This document shows positions 23,360 through 34,650 of a DNA stretch of 64,000 bases, in pieces; within the stretch, counting starts at the first letter, position 1, and each line of letters starts with the position of its first letter. Made by a program: the position numbers and the translations under genes. The DNA lies in the NCBI GenBank assembly GCA_007570785.1, contig ML662449.1, positions 15,695,922 through 15,759,921 on the forward strand. The letters run 5' to 3'. A model generated the notes under the pieces. It searched no databases and had not been told where the DNA came from. It saw only the letters and a list, made by a program, of their open reading frames with translations. The DNA comes from Antilocapra americana (taxonomy: Eukaryota; Chordata; Mammalia; Artiodactyla; Antilocapridae).

Positions 23360-23541
23360 GAGTGACAGTTGCTCAGTCATGTCTGACTCTTTCTGACCCC
23401 ATGGACTCTAGCCTGCCATGCTCCTCTGTCCACGGAATCCTCCAGGCAAGAATACTAGAGTGAGTTGCCATCCCCTTCTCCAAGAGATCTTCCTGACCTA
23501 GGAATTGAACCAAGGTCTCCTGCATTGCAGAGAGATTCTTG
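23360..23541 (-). mobile_element. Bov-tA SINE
   Basis: Reverse complement of the SINE: 'gctcagtcatgtctgactct', 'aggcaagaatactagagtg', 'ccttctccaagagatcttcc', 'aaggtctcctgcattgcag'. The head is missing. Confidence 0.9.
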
Positions 23542-23544
23542 AGT

Positions 23545-23690
23545 AAAATAGCTGTTATTTGTATACCACCCCTTCCACATAACTCCAAGAGTATAATTTC
23601 CATTTTACTTTACTTTTGCAGCTGAGAGTTAAGGAAGTGAAATGACCAAAGTCACAGAGCAAGTATGTGAATGCATGTCTGGGGTGATCA
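23545..23690 (-). repeat. Diverged MIR SINE
   Basis: Antisense MIR wording: 'taatttccattttac', 'agttaaggaagtgaaatgaccaaagtcacagagcaa'. A short frame over it is a shadow. Confidence 0.55.
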
Positions 23691-23879
23691 TGTGTGTTAG
23701 GGTTTCTGGTAGAGGTGATGAAATCAAACTAAAATACACACAAGAAACAGATTTTAAATTACACATTGAGCTTCTTTCTCATTCAAGATTAGGTAGGTGC
23801 GCAAAAGTCACAAACATGTTTTAAAGCTAGCCTTCTCCATAAGAATTAGGTAGGTCAAATGTTTGACAGTTAGGATCAT

Positions 23880-24125
23880 AGAAACTGAAGTCAAATAGAT
23901 CTAGTTTTAATTCCTGCTCAGCCATTTTCATGTGGCAACCATTTACAAGTGGCAAGCCATTTACTCTAGGCGTTACTGAACCTCACCAACTTTAATTGGC
24001 TAAAATGAGAGTTCACTTTAAGAGCTTTGCATAAGAATTATGTGAGATTACTCTTGTAATACCTTCAATACAGTGTTTGGCATATAGTAAGCAATAAATA
24101 TCAGCTACTATTATCATTACCTTGT
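23880..24125 (+). repeat. MIR SINE
   Basis: Runs in MIR order from 'ctagttttaattcctgctcagcc' through 'caagccatttactc' and 'attatgtgagatta' to 'acagtgtttggcatatagtaagcaataaata'. Confidence 0.75.
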
Positions 24126-24448
24126 AAGGAAGAACTGACACCTACAGACAAAAGAGGTAATGTGTTTACTATCATAAAGCTACATGGTGTTGGAAAGAAG
24201 CTAATATAAATTGGTCTTAGTATTATTCAACATCACACTCATCTTCATCCCCATGAACTTCAGTCAGAGTAGTTCCCAGGAATTTAAATTCAGATTTGGT
24301 GCCTTACCTCCTCCTGCTATTTATCAGTTCTAATGTTATGTTACTTTTTACATGAAACTCTCCAAGATCATCAGGGGATGCTTACTCTTTCATTAGCATA
24401 TATAGCTCACATCTCTAGTCAGAGATTTCCTTGGGTTGAAATGAATTA

Positions 24449-24600
24449 TGAAGGATGAGACAGTTGGATGACATCACCAACTCTATGGACATGAGTTTGA
24501 GCAAGCTCTGGGAGTTGGTGATGGACAAGAAAGCCAGGGGTGCTGCAGTCCATGGGGTCATAAAAAGTCGGACTTGACTGAGCCACTGAACTGAACTGAT
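24449..24600 (+). mobile_element. BovB LINE 3' end fragment
   Basis: 'gagacagttggatgacatcaccaactctatggacatgagt…' to the tail 'tgagccactgaactgaactga' is the terminal 150 bp of BovB. Confidence 0.92.
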
Positions 24601-25980
24601 GAATATCTTTCAGTTATTTTGCTGGATTTTACAACCCTGAGGAGCTGTCTTATTTCTTTGTTTATCATATGATTTTACATAGAATAAGCACTTTATCGGT
24701 GTTTGCCAAATAAAAAATAAATCAGAGAAACTGCCAATATTTACTTAGAAATCACTGTATTTCTTAAAAACTTGAAATAATGAGATTGTAGAAACAATTA
24801 CAAGGCTAAATCAATTAAAATTCCATAGGTCCCATGTAAAAAGGAAATAATTCTCTAGGATGAAAGTTAATTGGTATGCAATAAATTTATACCCAAGTAG
24901 TGTTTCTATTATAGCCAAGAATCAATTATATAATCCTTCCAATGTTTTATGGACACATTTATATTGGGCAATGAATATTTGACATTCAGCTATGAGTTGA
25001 GGTAAACTTATCCCAATATTATTGCTAACTCACACAAAAAGCCCCAAGGGCTACTAATAAGTTTTGGAACCATCATAGGAGCTATTTTAAAAACATACTA
25101 GATTATAATAAATATTGAAAAGAGAATAATATATAGAACTATTGGCAAGGGTTGATGGATATGCCTTTAAAATCTATTATATTCTTTTAACCCTATATGT
25201 CTTCCTAAATAATACCAAACAAGTACTACATACATTTAATAAAACTTATAGTCTGAGACTTTTTTAATCCAAACTTATAGTTAGATTGATGATACATAAA
25301 TTTAATTCACATTTAGAATGGCCTCACTGTAAATAATAAAATAAGTTAATTAACTGTGTAAATTAATGCATGAAACATTTAATGCTAGAGTTAGTACTAC
25401 ACTAAATTTTAGGTTTAGAGATGATGTTTGATTCATACTTCTTCCAAGGAAGTCATTAATCTCAGGATTTAGATGACATTTTTATTTATTTTTTTATTTT
25501 ATAGGCTAAGATCTACATTTTCTACTATCACTTTGCATGGAGGATGGCAAATTATCAGCAGTTTGTTTTCATAGATGACATTCTGTTCTCCTTCATAGAG
25601 ATAAGACTACTGTAAGGTAAGTGAGGCACTCATCCCCATACAAAATTTCAGAAATAACAAAAAACATGTTAACAAGATAAATGCTATGTTTATGCAATAT
25701 TAAAAAATCAAATCAGCAAATCATGACCCATAAATTGGGTGCCTATTTTGCTAGGAAAGTTTTGTTAGAAGTAGCAATGATAGGTAAAGTGTATATTCAG
25801 TGTTATGGGGTTTTAGACAAAGAATCTTGCTGATATTGATTAAATTATATCATAATAGAAGTAAACACAATACAATATGTTGATCTGCTCAAGCGATATT
25901 TGCAGAATATAGAGAGAAACAGAGTGTTTTCTTTAAAAATAGTAGAAAGTAGTGCTTATTATGGAGATTATAGACTTTTT
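24601..25980. other. Non-genic AT-rich stretch
   Basis: Nothing recognised. Confidence 0.6.
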
Positions 25981-26137
25981 AATATTTATTTATTTGGCTC
26001 CACCAAGTCTTAGCTGTGGCATGTGTATCAGGATCTGAGTTGGGGCATGTGAGATCTAGTTCCCTGACCAAGGATTGAACCTGGGCCCCCTGCACTGGGA
26101 ATGTTGGAGACTTGGCCACTGGATGACCAGGGAAGTT
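25981..26137 (-). mobile_element. CHR-type (tRNA-derived) SINE
   Basis: Reverse complement of the cetartiodactyl CHR SINE: 'ggatctgagttggggcatgtgagatctagttccctgaccaaggattgaacctgggcccc' with the end '…ccactggatgaccagggaagtt'. Confidence 0.82.
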
Positions 26138-28221
26138 TTAAGATTATAGATTTTGAAAGCTTTTCTCTTAATCCAGTTAACAAAATGTGGCAATTACTGC
26201 ACCATCACTTCAACAAATTCTTTTAACTTAGACTACTTTCACTGCACTTAATTATGTAGTCTTCTTCAGTTCCATATTCAAGAATTTAACACCAAAAGAA
26301 AGCAAGAAATGTAAAGTCTTCTAATTTGATGAAAAACTAAAAATGATTATAGAACACAAGCATATTCAAAGTGTACTAATAGTCTTATATAGTGAGGTTT
26401 TTATATGAACTACAAAATCAAAGTTATCTCAATAAATAATCATTTATTAATGATGACTATACCAAGAGGTTTATTAGATAAATTCAGATAATTTGGTTTA
26501 GGAAATTTTATTCATATTTTAGACATTAAAAAAAATTAAACCAAAAGTAAGCTAATTATTGGTGGACAACTGTTAGAACAGATTTTTCATTCAAAAGTCC
26601 ATGATCTTTCTAACAAAACATGTTGCTGAAAATAACTTTAGAAGTTATATAATGCAACTGCTTTTTTTCACTATGAAGAAAGGGATTTTTGTCCTGATTA
26701 CAAGCAGAATGAGGGTTTTACTAATTCCTCTGACTACCCAGGACAAGTATTTTCTCATTGTCCATGATAGTAGAAATGCAATTGCCTCATTCAGATCCAG
26801 TTTACTGTAGATATACTTCTTCATGACTGCTAAAATGCTCAGAGATATACCTTTTCTATCAGGAGCCACCATACTCAAAAATTCCCAGAGTAAGAATTCA
26901 TATCTGTTGCCAATGACAGACTGATGTTGGGTGCTAAGAGCTCGGTCTCCTTGCATAAGATGGGACAACTGAGGTGCAATTAGAACACCAGAGTTCCCTG
27001 CACAATCATGTTGAACCTAGATATTTATTTATTTATTTTTGTTTTAAATTCCCCATCCCTTAATAAGCAAAATCTTCATAAAATTTTTTAGCCTCATCAC
27101 AGAAATGAGTAAAAGCAAAAATGAAAAATATGTCTCCATACAAGCATGTAACTTAAAAGCATTTGTAGAAAAGTGACAGGAGAAAAGTAAGCCAGTTTAA
27201 AACATTTTCTTTTAATTAAATAGTATTCCGTACCTATTATGAAAATATATGAGTACATAAAATTGCTTTTAAAAATGAGTTGCAAATGCTGTATTTCTCT
27301 AAATATTGTTATTTTCATTGTCTTTTTAAATATTTTATTAGATTTAAATTGTACTACATATCACAATTTGTATTCAGCTTTTATTTTTTTAAATGTTGGC
27401 CTGATGGCTCTGAATATATTGACAGTTTACTCCCTGAAATGCTCAACTTGTTTGTATCAGCACTTTCCATACTTCCTTTCTGTGACCAAAGAAGAAGGAT
27501 GCATCACCTATCAAATATAAATGTCTCTACATGTACTCTGAGGCTTTCTTACTTTTCAGAGATTACACTTCATTTTTTCCGTTGTGTCAATCTCTAATGA
27601 TTATTTCCGTGGTTATTCCCATTTATGAAAAATATAATACCAGAAGACCCTCCCTAGTCCAAAGTTTCATCCAATTACTTCTCTGTCTCTCTGTACATCT
27701 CATTAGACCCAATCACTACCTCTTTCAAATACATGTTTTCTGCTCATAACATCTGGGACATAACATGTTCCTGAATTTTCCCATACAAACTTAGTAACTT
27801 TTTGAAAGGATCGTTATGGCTCTTCCTCTAGTTTCCATTTTTATAATGTGAATTTCTAGCACAATCTGCTTTTCTCATCACTAGACTTAAAATTCAACTG
27901 CTACTGGCATGTCGTTTTAGATGCTTCACTCTTATTTCAAATATAATCTGTCCACACTGAAATCTACTCTGCCTAACACCACATCTCATAGACATGTGCT
28001 AGACGTTGTACTAAGTAGTACATATACATGCCATAATATAGATACAATATATAGTCAACAAACAAAAATGACAAACACATGCAAGATAGTGTCTCTGGAC
28101 TCACTGAGATTTAGTTTAATATGTAAAAACAGTGTTACATATAGTAATCATTAGTTTCATAAGTGTTAAGTAGAGAAATTAGAAGATATGAGAGAGAGAA
28201 GCAGAGCTGGATGAATTAGTC
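26138..28221. other. Non-genic stretch, nothing recognised
   Basis: Several overlapping frames of 60-107 codons around 26.6-27.6 kb have no domain and lie on both strands. They look like chance frames in locally less stop-rich DNA. The part at about 27,990-28,130 may be a very diverged repeat. Confidence 0.5.
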
Positions 28222-29645
28222 ACCCTGGCTTCAGATTATGTTGCAAAGCTACAGTAATCAAAACAGTATGATACTGTCACAAAAACAGAAATATAGATCA
28301 ATGGAATGGGATAGAAAGCCCAGAAATAAACCCAAATACCTATGGTCAATTAATGTACAACAAAAGTGGCAAAGCTATACAATGGAGAAAAGACAATCTC
28401 TTCAATAAATACGAAAACTGGACAGTTACAGGTAAAATAATAAAATTAGAACATTTGCAAACACCATACACAAAACTCAAAATGGATTAAAGATCTAAAT
28501 GTAAGACTCGATACTATAAAACTCTTAGAAGAAAACACATACAGAATAATCTTTGAAATAAATCACAGTGAAATGTTTTCAATTCATCCCCTAGGGTAAC
28601 AGAAATAAAAACAAAAAATAAATGGCACTTAATTAAACTCAAAAGCTTACTGCGAAGGAAATCATAAACAACAACAACAACAACAAAGACAACCCACAGA
28701 ATGGGAGAAATTATTTGCCAATGATCCAACCAACAGGAGATCAACGTCCAAAATATGCAAACAGCTCATGTAGCTCAAAGAAAAAAAAAAAAGCGTAGTA
28801 GACATTTCTCAAAAAAAGAGATACAGATGATGAAGAGACACATGAAAACATGTTCAGCATTGCTAATTACTAAAGAAACACAGATCAAAACTACAACGGA
28901 ATATCACCTCCCACCAGTCAGAATGGCCATCATAAAAAAAAATCTACAAACAATAAATGCTGGAGAGGGTATGCAGAAAGTAGAACCTTCCTACACTCCT
29001 GGTGGAATGCAAATTGGTACATCCACTATGGAGAACAGTATGGAGGTTCAGCAATTGCACTCATCTATCCAGAGAAAAACATAATTTGAAAGGCCCAATG
29101 TCATTGTAGTGCTATTTACAATAACCAAGACATGAAAGCAATGCAAATGTCCACATACAGATGGATATATAAAGATGCAGTACATATAGACAATGTAATA
29201 TTACTCAGCCTGGAGAAGTATTATACTAAGAGATTATCATAGTATGTGAAGTTAATCAGACAGAGAAAAACAAATATCATATGGCATTACTTATATGGCA
29301 AATCTTAAAAAATGATACAAATGAACTTATTTACAAAACAGGAAACAACTCACAGACTTAGAAAACAAATGTATGATACCAAAGGGGAAAAATGGGTGTG
29401 TGTGGGGGGGTTAAGGATAAATTGGGAGTTTGGGATTGACATATACAAGCTACTATATTTAACATAAGCAACAAGGACTTACAGTGTATCACAGGAAATT
29501 GTTCAATAACTGTGAAAACCTAAATGGGAAAAGGTTTTGAAAAGAATATATGTAGGTATATGTCTAACTGGATCAGGTTGTTGTACACCTGAAATTAACA
29601 CAACATTGCAAATCACCTATAACCGTATAAAAATTAAAAAGATAA
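28222..29645 (+). mobile_element. Old L1 LINE, ORF2 C-terminus and 3' UTR
   Basis: Covers L1 ORF2 from the 'AVLGPWLQIMLQSYSNQNS'-equivalent region (very degraded) to the C-terminus, then the 3' UTR ending 'ctgttgtacacctgaaattaacac…aaattaaaaa'. A frame at 28,755-29,084 preserves the [15 protein letters not shown] and [13 protein letters not shown] segments. More diverged than the L1s at 14.9 and 30.1 kb. Same 3' end type as 96-350. Confidence 0.88.
28667..28692 (+). repeat. (CAA)n short microsatellite
   Basis: About seven CAA/ACA units inside the old L1. Confidence 0.8.
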
Positions 29646-30721
29646 ACAAAAGCTACTATTCAGTGCAGTTCAGTAGCTCAGTCATGTTTGACTCTTTGTG
29701 ACCCCATGAGCTACAGCACTCAAGGGCTTCTTGTCCATTGCCAACTCCTGGAGTCTATCCAAACACATGTCCATTGAGTCAGTGAGGCCATGCAACCATC
29801 TCATCCTCTGTCATCCCTTTTTCCTCCTGCCCTCAATCTTTCCTAGCATCAGGGTCTTTTCAAATGACTCAACTCTTTGCATCAGATGGCCAAAGTATTG
29901 GAGTTTCAGATTCAACATCAGTCCTTTCAGTGAACACCCAGGATGGACTCCTGTAGGGAGTTGGGTCTCCTTGCAGTCCAAGGGACTCTCTAGAGTCTTC
30001 TCCAACACCACAGGTCAAAAGCATCAATTCTTCTGTGCTCAGGTTTCTTTATAATCCAACTCTCACATCCATACATGACTACTGAAAAACCATAGCCTTG
30101 ACTAGATGGATCTTTGTTAGCAAAGTAATGTCTCTGCTTTTTATTTTTTTTCTTTATTCTTTTTTATTAGTTTTGCCATACAATGACATGATATCGCCAT
30201 GGGTTTACATATGCTCCCCCTCCAGGACCCCTCTCCCTCCTCCCTCCCGATTCCCTCTCCCTGGGACATCTCGGGGCACCAGCCCTGAGCATCAAACCTG
30301 GGCTGGCGATTGATTACACATATGATAATTAACATGTTTCAATGCCATTCTCCCATATCATCCCACCCTTGCCCTCATCCACAGAGTCCACGAGTCTGTT
30401 CTATACATCTGCGTTCCTTCTGCTGTCTCTCATGCTGGGTTCTTGTTACCGTCTTTCTAAATTCCATATATATGCGTTAGTATACTGTATTGTTGTTTTT
30501 GCTTCTGGCTTACTTCACTCTGGATAATGGGCTCCAGTTCCGTCCACCTGAGTAGAACTGATTCACATGAATTTTTTTTTTAATGCTGAGTAATATTCCA
30601 TTGTGTATATGTACCACAGCTTTCTTATTCATTCATCAGTTGATGGGCATCTAGGTTGCTTCCATGTCCTGACTATTGTAAACAATGCAGCGATGAACAT
30701 TGGGGTACACGTGGCTCTTTC

Positions 30722-30994
30722 TTATTTTTATTTATTTATTTATTTTTATTGTTTTTTCCATACAATGTCATGATATCACCATGGGTTTACATATGCTCCC
30801 CCTCTAGAACCCCCCTCCCTCCTCCCTCCCTCCTCCCTCCCCCCGAGAAATCTCGATGCACCAGCCCCGAGCATCAATCCTGGGCCGGCGATTGATTAGA
30901 CATATGATAATTAACATGTTTCAATGCCATTCTCCCATATCATCCCACCCTTACCCTCATCCACAGAGTCCACGAGTCTATTCTGTACATCTGC
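30722..30994 (-). mobile_element. L1 3' UTR fragment nested in the larger L1
   Basis: A second copy of the L1 3' end in the same orientation, beginning with a (TTTA)-rich tail complement. The exact 11-bp duplication GTGGCTCTTTC flanks it (30,711-30,721 and 30,995-31,005). The host L1 sequence continues directly after the second copy. It includes a strong C-rich tract (30,809-30,843). Confidence 0.92.
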
Positions 30995-31053
30995 GTGGCT
31001 CTTTCAATTCTGGTTTCCTCTGTGTATATGCTCAGCAGTGGGATTGCTGGGTC

Positions 31054-32033
31054 ATATGCATGCATAGAAATGAATGAAAATGAAAACACAACAGCCCAAA
31101 ACCTATGGGACACAGTAAAAGCAGTGCTAAGGGGAAAGTTCATAGCATTACAAGCTCACCTCAGGAAACAAGAAAAGAGTCAAATAAATAACCTTACTTT
31201 ACACCTAAAGCTACTAGAAATGGAAGAGATGCGGAAGCCCAGGTCTAGTAGAAGGAAAGAAATCTTAAAGATCAGGGCAGAAATAAATGCAAAGGAAACT
31301 AAAGAGACCATAGCAAAAATCAACCAAGCCAAAAGCTGGTTCTTTGAGAAGATAAATAAAATTGACTAACCATTAGCCAGACTCATTAAGAAACAAAGGG
31401 AGAAGAACCAAATCAACAGAATTAGAAATGAAAACAGAGAGATTGCAACAGAAAACACAGAAATACAAAGGACCATAAGAGACTATTATCAGCAACTATA
31501 TGCAAATAAACTGGACAACCTGGATGAAATGGACAAATCCCTAGAAAAGTACAACTTTCCAAGACTAAACCAGGAAGAGATAGATAACATTAATAGACCC
31601 ATCACAAGCACGGAAATTGAAACCGTAATCAGAAATCTTCCAAAAAACAAAAGCCCAGGACCAGATGGCTTCACAGCTGAATTCTACCAAAAATTTAGAG
31701 ATGAGCTAACACCTATCCTACTCAAACTCTTCCAGAAAATTGCAGAGGAAAGTAAACTTCCAAACTCATTCTACGAGGCCACCATCACCCTAATTCCAAA
31801 ACCCGACAAAGATGCCACAAAAAAAGAAAACTACAGGCCAATATCACTGATGAACTTAGATGCAAAAATCCTTAACAAAATTCTAGCAAATAGAATCCAA
31901 CAACACATTAAAAAAATCATACATCATGATCAAGTAGGCTTTATCCCAGGGATGCAAGAATTCTTCAATATTCACAAATCAATCAATGTAATACACCACA
32001 CTAACAAATTGAAAAATAAAAACCACATGATTA
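31054..32033 (+). pseudogene. L1 ORF2 fragment, inverted 5' part of the L1
   Basis: Frames at 30,995-31,369 and 31,529-32,068 carry L1 ORF2 from the region after the endonuclease ('[19 protein letters not shown]') into the RT domain: '[15 protein letters not shown]', '[20 protein letters not shown]', '[12 protein letters not shown]'. It ends before the RT catalytic box. A TAA at 31,367-31,369 and a frameshift between the two frames break it. A fragment without promoter, start or active site, hence not a functional gene. Confidence 0.9.
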
Positions 32034-33265
32034 TCTGCTTTTTAATATGCTGTCTAGGTTGGTCATAACTTTCCTTCCAAGGAGTAAGCGTCTTTTAATT
32101 TCATGGCTGCATTCACCATCTGCAGTGATCTTGGAGACCCCCAAATTAGTCTCTCACTGTTTCCATTGTTTCCCTATCTATTTGCATGAAGTGATGGGAC
32201 CAGATACCATGATCTTAGTTTTCCGAATGTTGAGCTTGAAGCCAACTTTTTCACTCTTTTCTTTCACTTTCATCAATAGGCCCCTTAGCTCTTCTTCACT
32301 TTCTGCCATCTGCATATCTGAGGTTATTGATATTTCTCTTGGCAATCTTGATTCTAGCTTGTGCTTCATCCAGCCCAGCGTTTCTCATGATGTACTCTGC
32401 ATATAAGTTAAATAAGCTTAGTGACAATATACAGCCTTGACGTACTCCTTCTCCTATTTGGAACCAATCTGTTGTTCCATATCTGTTATAACTGTTGCTT
32501 CCTGACCTACATATTGGTTTCTCAAGAGGGAGGTCAGATGGTCTGGTATTCCCATCTCTTTCAGAATTTTCCACAGTTTCTTATGATCCACACAGGCAAA
32601 GGCTTTGGCATAGTCAATAAAGCAGAAATAGGTGTTTATCTGGAACTCTCTTGCTTTTTTGATAATCCAGTATATGTTGGTGATTTGATCTCTGGTTCCT
32701 CTGCCTTTTCTAAAACTAGCTTGAACATCAGGAGGTTCAAGTTTCACGTAATGCTGAAGCCTGGCTTGGAGAATTTTGAGCATCACTTTACTAGTGTGTG
32801 AGATGAGTGCAATTGTGCAATAGTTCGAGCATTCTTTGACATTGTCTTTCTTTGGGATTGGAATGAAGACTGACCTTTTCCAGTCCTGTGGCCACTGCCG
32901 AGTTTTCCAAATTTGCGGACATATTGAGTGTAGCACTTTCATAGCATCTTCTTTTAGGATGAAATATCTCAACTGGGATTCTATCACCTCCACTAGCTTT
33001 ATTTGTAGTGATGCTTCCTAAGGCCCACTTGACTTCACATTCCAGGATGCCTGGCTCTAGATGAGTATTCACACCATCATGATTATCTGGGTCATGAAGA
33101 TCTTTTTTGTACACTTCTTCTATGTATTCTTTCCACCTCTTCTTAATACCTTCTGCTTCTGTCAAGTCAGTACCATTTCTGTCCTTTGTTGGCCCATCTT
33201 ACATGAAATATTCCCTTGGTATCTCTAATTTTCTTGAAGAGATCTCTAGTTTTTCCCATTCTACT

Positions 33266-33799
33266 ATGGTAGTGTGCAAAAACAACACAAAAATTATGAT
33301 TAAAAATAAAAAAAACTCTGTAGACCACTCAAATAGAGAATTTTTCACAAATTTTGCTAAGTTAAAAATCACAAAAGCAATAGAAAATTAAAACTAAAAC
33401 TCTAATGATAAGTATTAAGAAGTTTAAAATGATAAGAAATTTGTTTGTTAGGAACTTTTTAAAAAAATTTATGAAATAAGCAATGTTTCTTAATAAAACA
33501 AAATTTGACATATTTAAATAAAGGAGAAGTAGACAATTCAGATATATAAGGTGCTATGTAGGAATTTTGTTGAAAAAATCTGAGAAAAATTCAATTTTTT
33601 TTACAGTATTTAAAAGTATTTTTTCTACATCTCTGTCATCTGGACCTATAATCATGATTTGGAGAATATGATGGGCAGGCCCATTCCTTTTACAGGATAG
33701 GAACAATAGTATAAAGTCTTATCTGGTAAATATATGTTTAAATATGTAAAAGATAAACATAAAGATAGCCAGCTGGAAAATAAGATATGATATGCCTCT
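33266..33799. other. Non-genic AT-rich spacer
   Basis: Nothing recognised. Confidence 0.55.
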
Positions 33800-34386
33800 C
33801 AGTTCAGTTCAGTTCAGTCATTCAGTTGTGTCCAATTCTTTGTGACCCCATGGACTGAAGCACACTGGGCTTTCTTGTCCATCATCAACTCCTGGAGCTT
33901 ATTCAAACTCATGTCCATTGAGTCGGTGATGCCATCCAACCATCTCATCTCTGTCATCCCCTTCTCCTTCCGCCTTCAGTCTTTCCTAGCATCAGGGTCT
34001 TTTCCAGTGAGTCAGTTCTTGGCATCAGGTGGCCAAAGTATTGGAGTTTCAGCTTCAGCATTAGTCCTTCCAATGCATATTCAGGACTGATTTCCTTTAG
34101 GATGGACTGGTTTGATCTCCTTGCAGTCCAAGGGACTCTCAAGAGTCTTCTCTAACACCACAGTTCGAAAGCATCAATTCTTTGGTGCTCAGATTTCTTC
34201 ATAGTCCAACTCTTACCTCCATACATGAGTACTGGAAAAACCATAGCTTTGACTAGACAGGCCTTTGTTGGCAAAGTCATGACTCTGTTTTTTATTATGT
34301 TGCCTAGATTGGGTTTAATTTTCTTCCAAGAAGCAATCGTCTTTTAATTTCTTGGCTACAGTCACCATCCTCAGCTGTGAAATGGC
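33800..34386 (-). mobile_element. BovB LINE 3' end
   Basis: Starts with the tandem CAGTT tail (33,800-33,817) and runs antisense through the C-terminal coding region to about 34,372-34,386. TATGCCTCT occurs at both sides (33,791-33,799 and 34,387-34,395), a likely target-site duplication. A 62-codon minus-strand frame at 33,954-34,142 preserves the [20 protein letters not shown] segment. Confidence 0.93.
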
Positions 34387-34496
34387 TATGCCTCTGCACA
34401 CAACAGATAAACTTTTTACTATACGTACATGAAAGTAGAATGTTCCATAACTGAAAACTGGCAAAATGTCTAAGACAATTGAATTTGATGCTGTAT

Positions 34497-34650
34497 ACAT
34501 GGGTTCGAGCCAGGTGCTGGGAAGGTCTTTTGGAGGAGGAAATGGCAACCCACTCCAGTATTCTTGTCTGGAGAATCCCCATGGACAGAGGAGCCTGGTG
34601 GGCTACAATCCATTGGGTTGCAAGAGGTTGGACATGAGTTCAGTGACAGC
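34497..34650 (+). mobile_element. Bov-tA SINE, 5'-truncated
   Basis: Contains 'gggttcgagcc', 'ggcaacccactccagtattcttg', 'catggacagaggagcctggtgggctacaatcca', then a diverged end. Confidence 0.9.

Larger units (their letters stand above)
30144..32033 (-). mobile_element. Twin-primed L1 inserted in BovB copy C
   Basis: The plus-strand left side starts with the T-rich complement of a poly(A) tail, then the L1 3' UTR and ORF2 end in antisense (30,144-31,053, minus the nested insert). It then switches to ORF2 sense sequence (31,054-32,033), an inverted 5' segment. BovB flanks both ends with the duplication TCTGCTTTTTA (30,133-30,143 and 32,034-32,044). The central part of ORF2, including the RT active site, was lost at the inversion junction. 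Confidence 0.93.
29661..33265 (-). mobile_element. BovB LINE, copy C, split by L1 insertions
   Basis: BovB antisense occupies 29,661-30,143 (3' end) and 32,034-33,265 (reverse-transcriptase region). The two join in BovB order around 'tctctgctttttaatatgctg'. Minus-strand frames at 32,296-32,574, 32,454-32,993 and 32,791-33,165 keep RT blocks but are mutually shifted. Motif A Asp is present (CFIDYAKAFACVDH, with a D-to-A change after it). The catalytic box is broken at about 32,301-32,320. The element is 5'-truncated near the end of its linker region. Confidence 0.94.

Noticed and set aside
26601..27749. Cluster of 60-107 codon frames on both strands
   Set aside because: Overlapping frames on both strands with no domain, typical of chance in unconstrained DNA.
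30805..30845. C-rich tract as a possible CpG island or promoter
   Set aside because: It is the G-rich tract of the L1 3' UTR in antisense; too short and tied to the element's 3' end.
31529..32068. 179-codon frame with reverse-transcriptase similarity
   Set aside because: It is part of the inverted 5' segment of an L1, lacks a start context and the catalytic box, and runs into BovB. Annotated as a pseudogene fragment, not a host gene or novel RT system.
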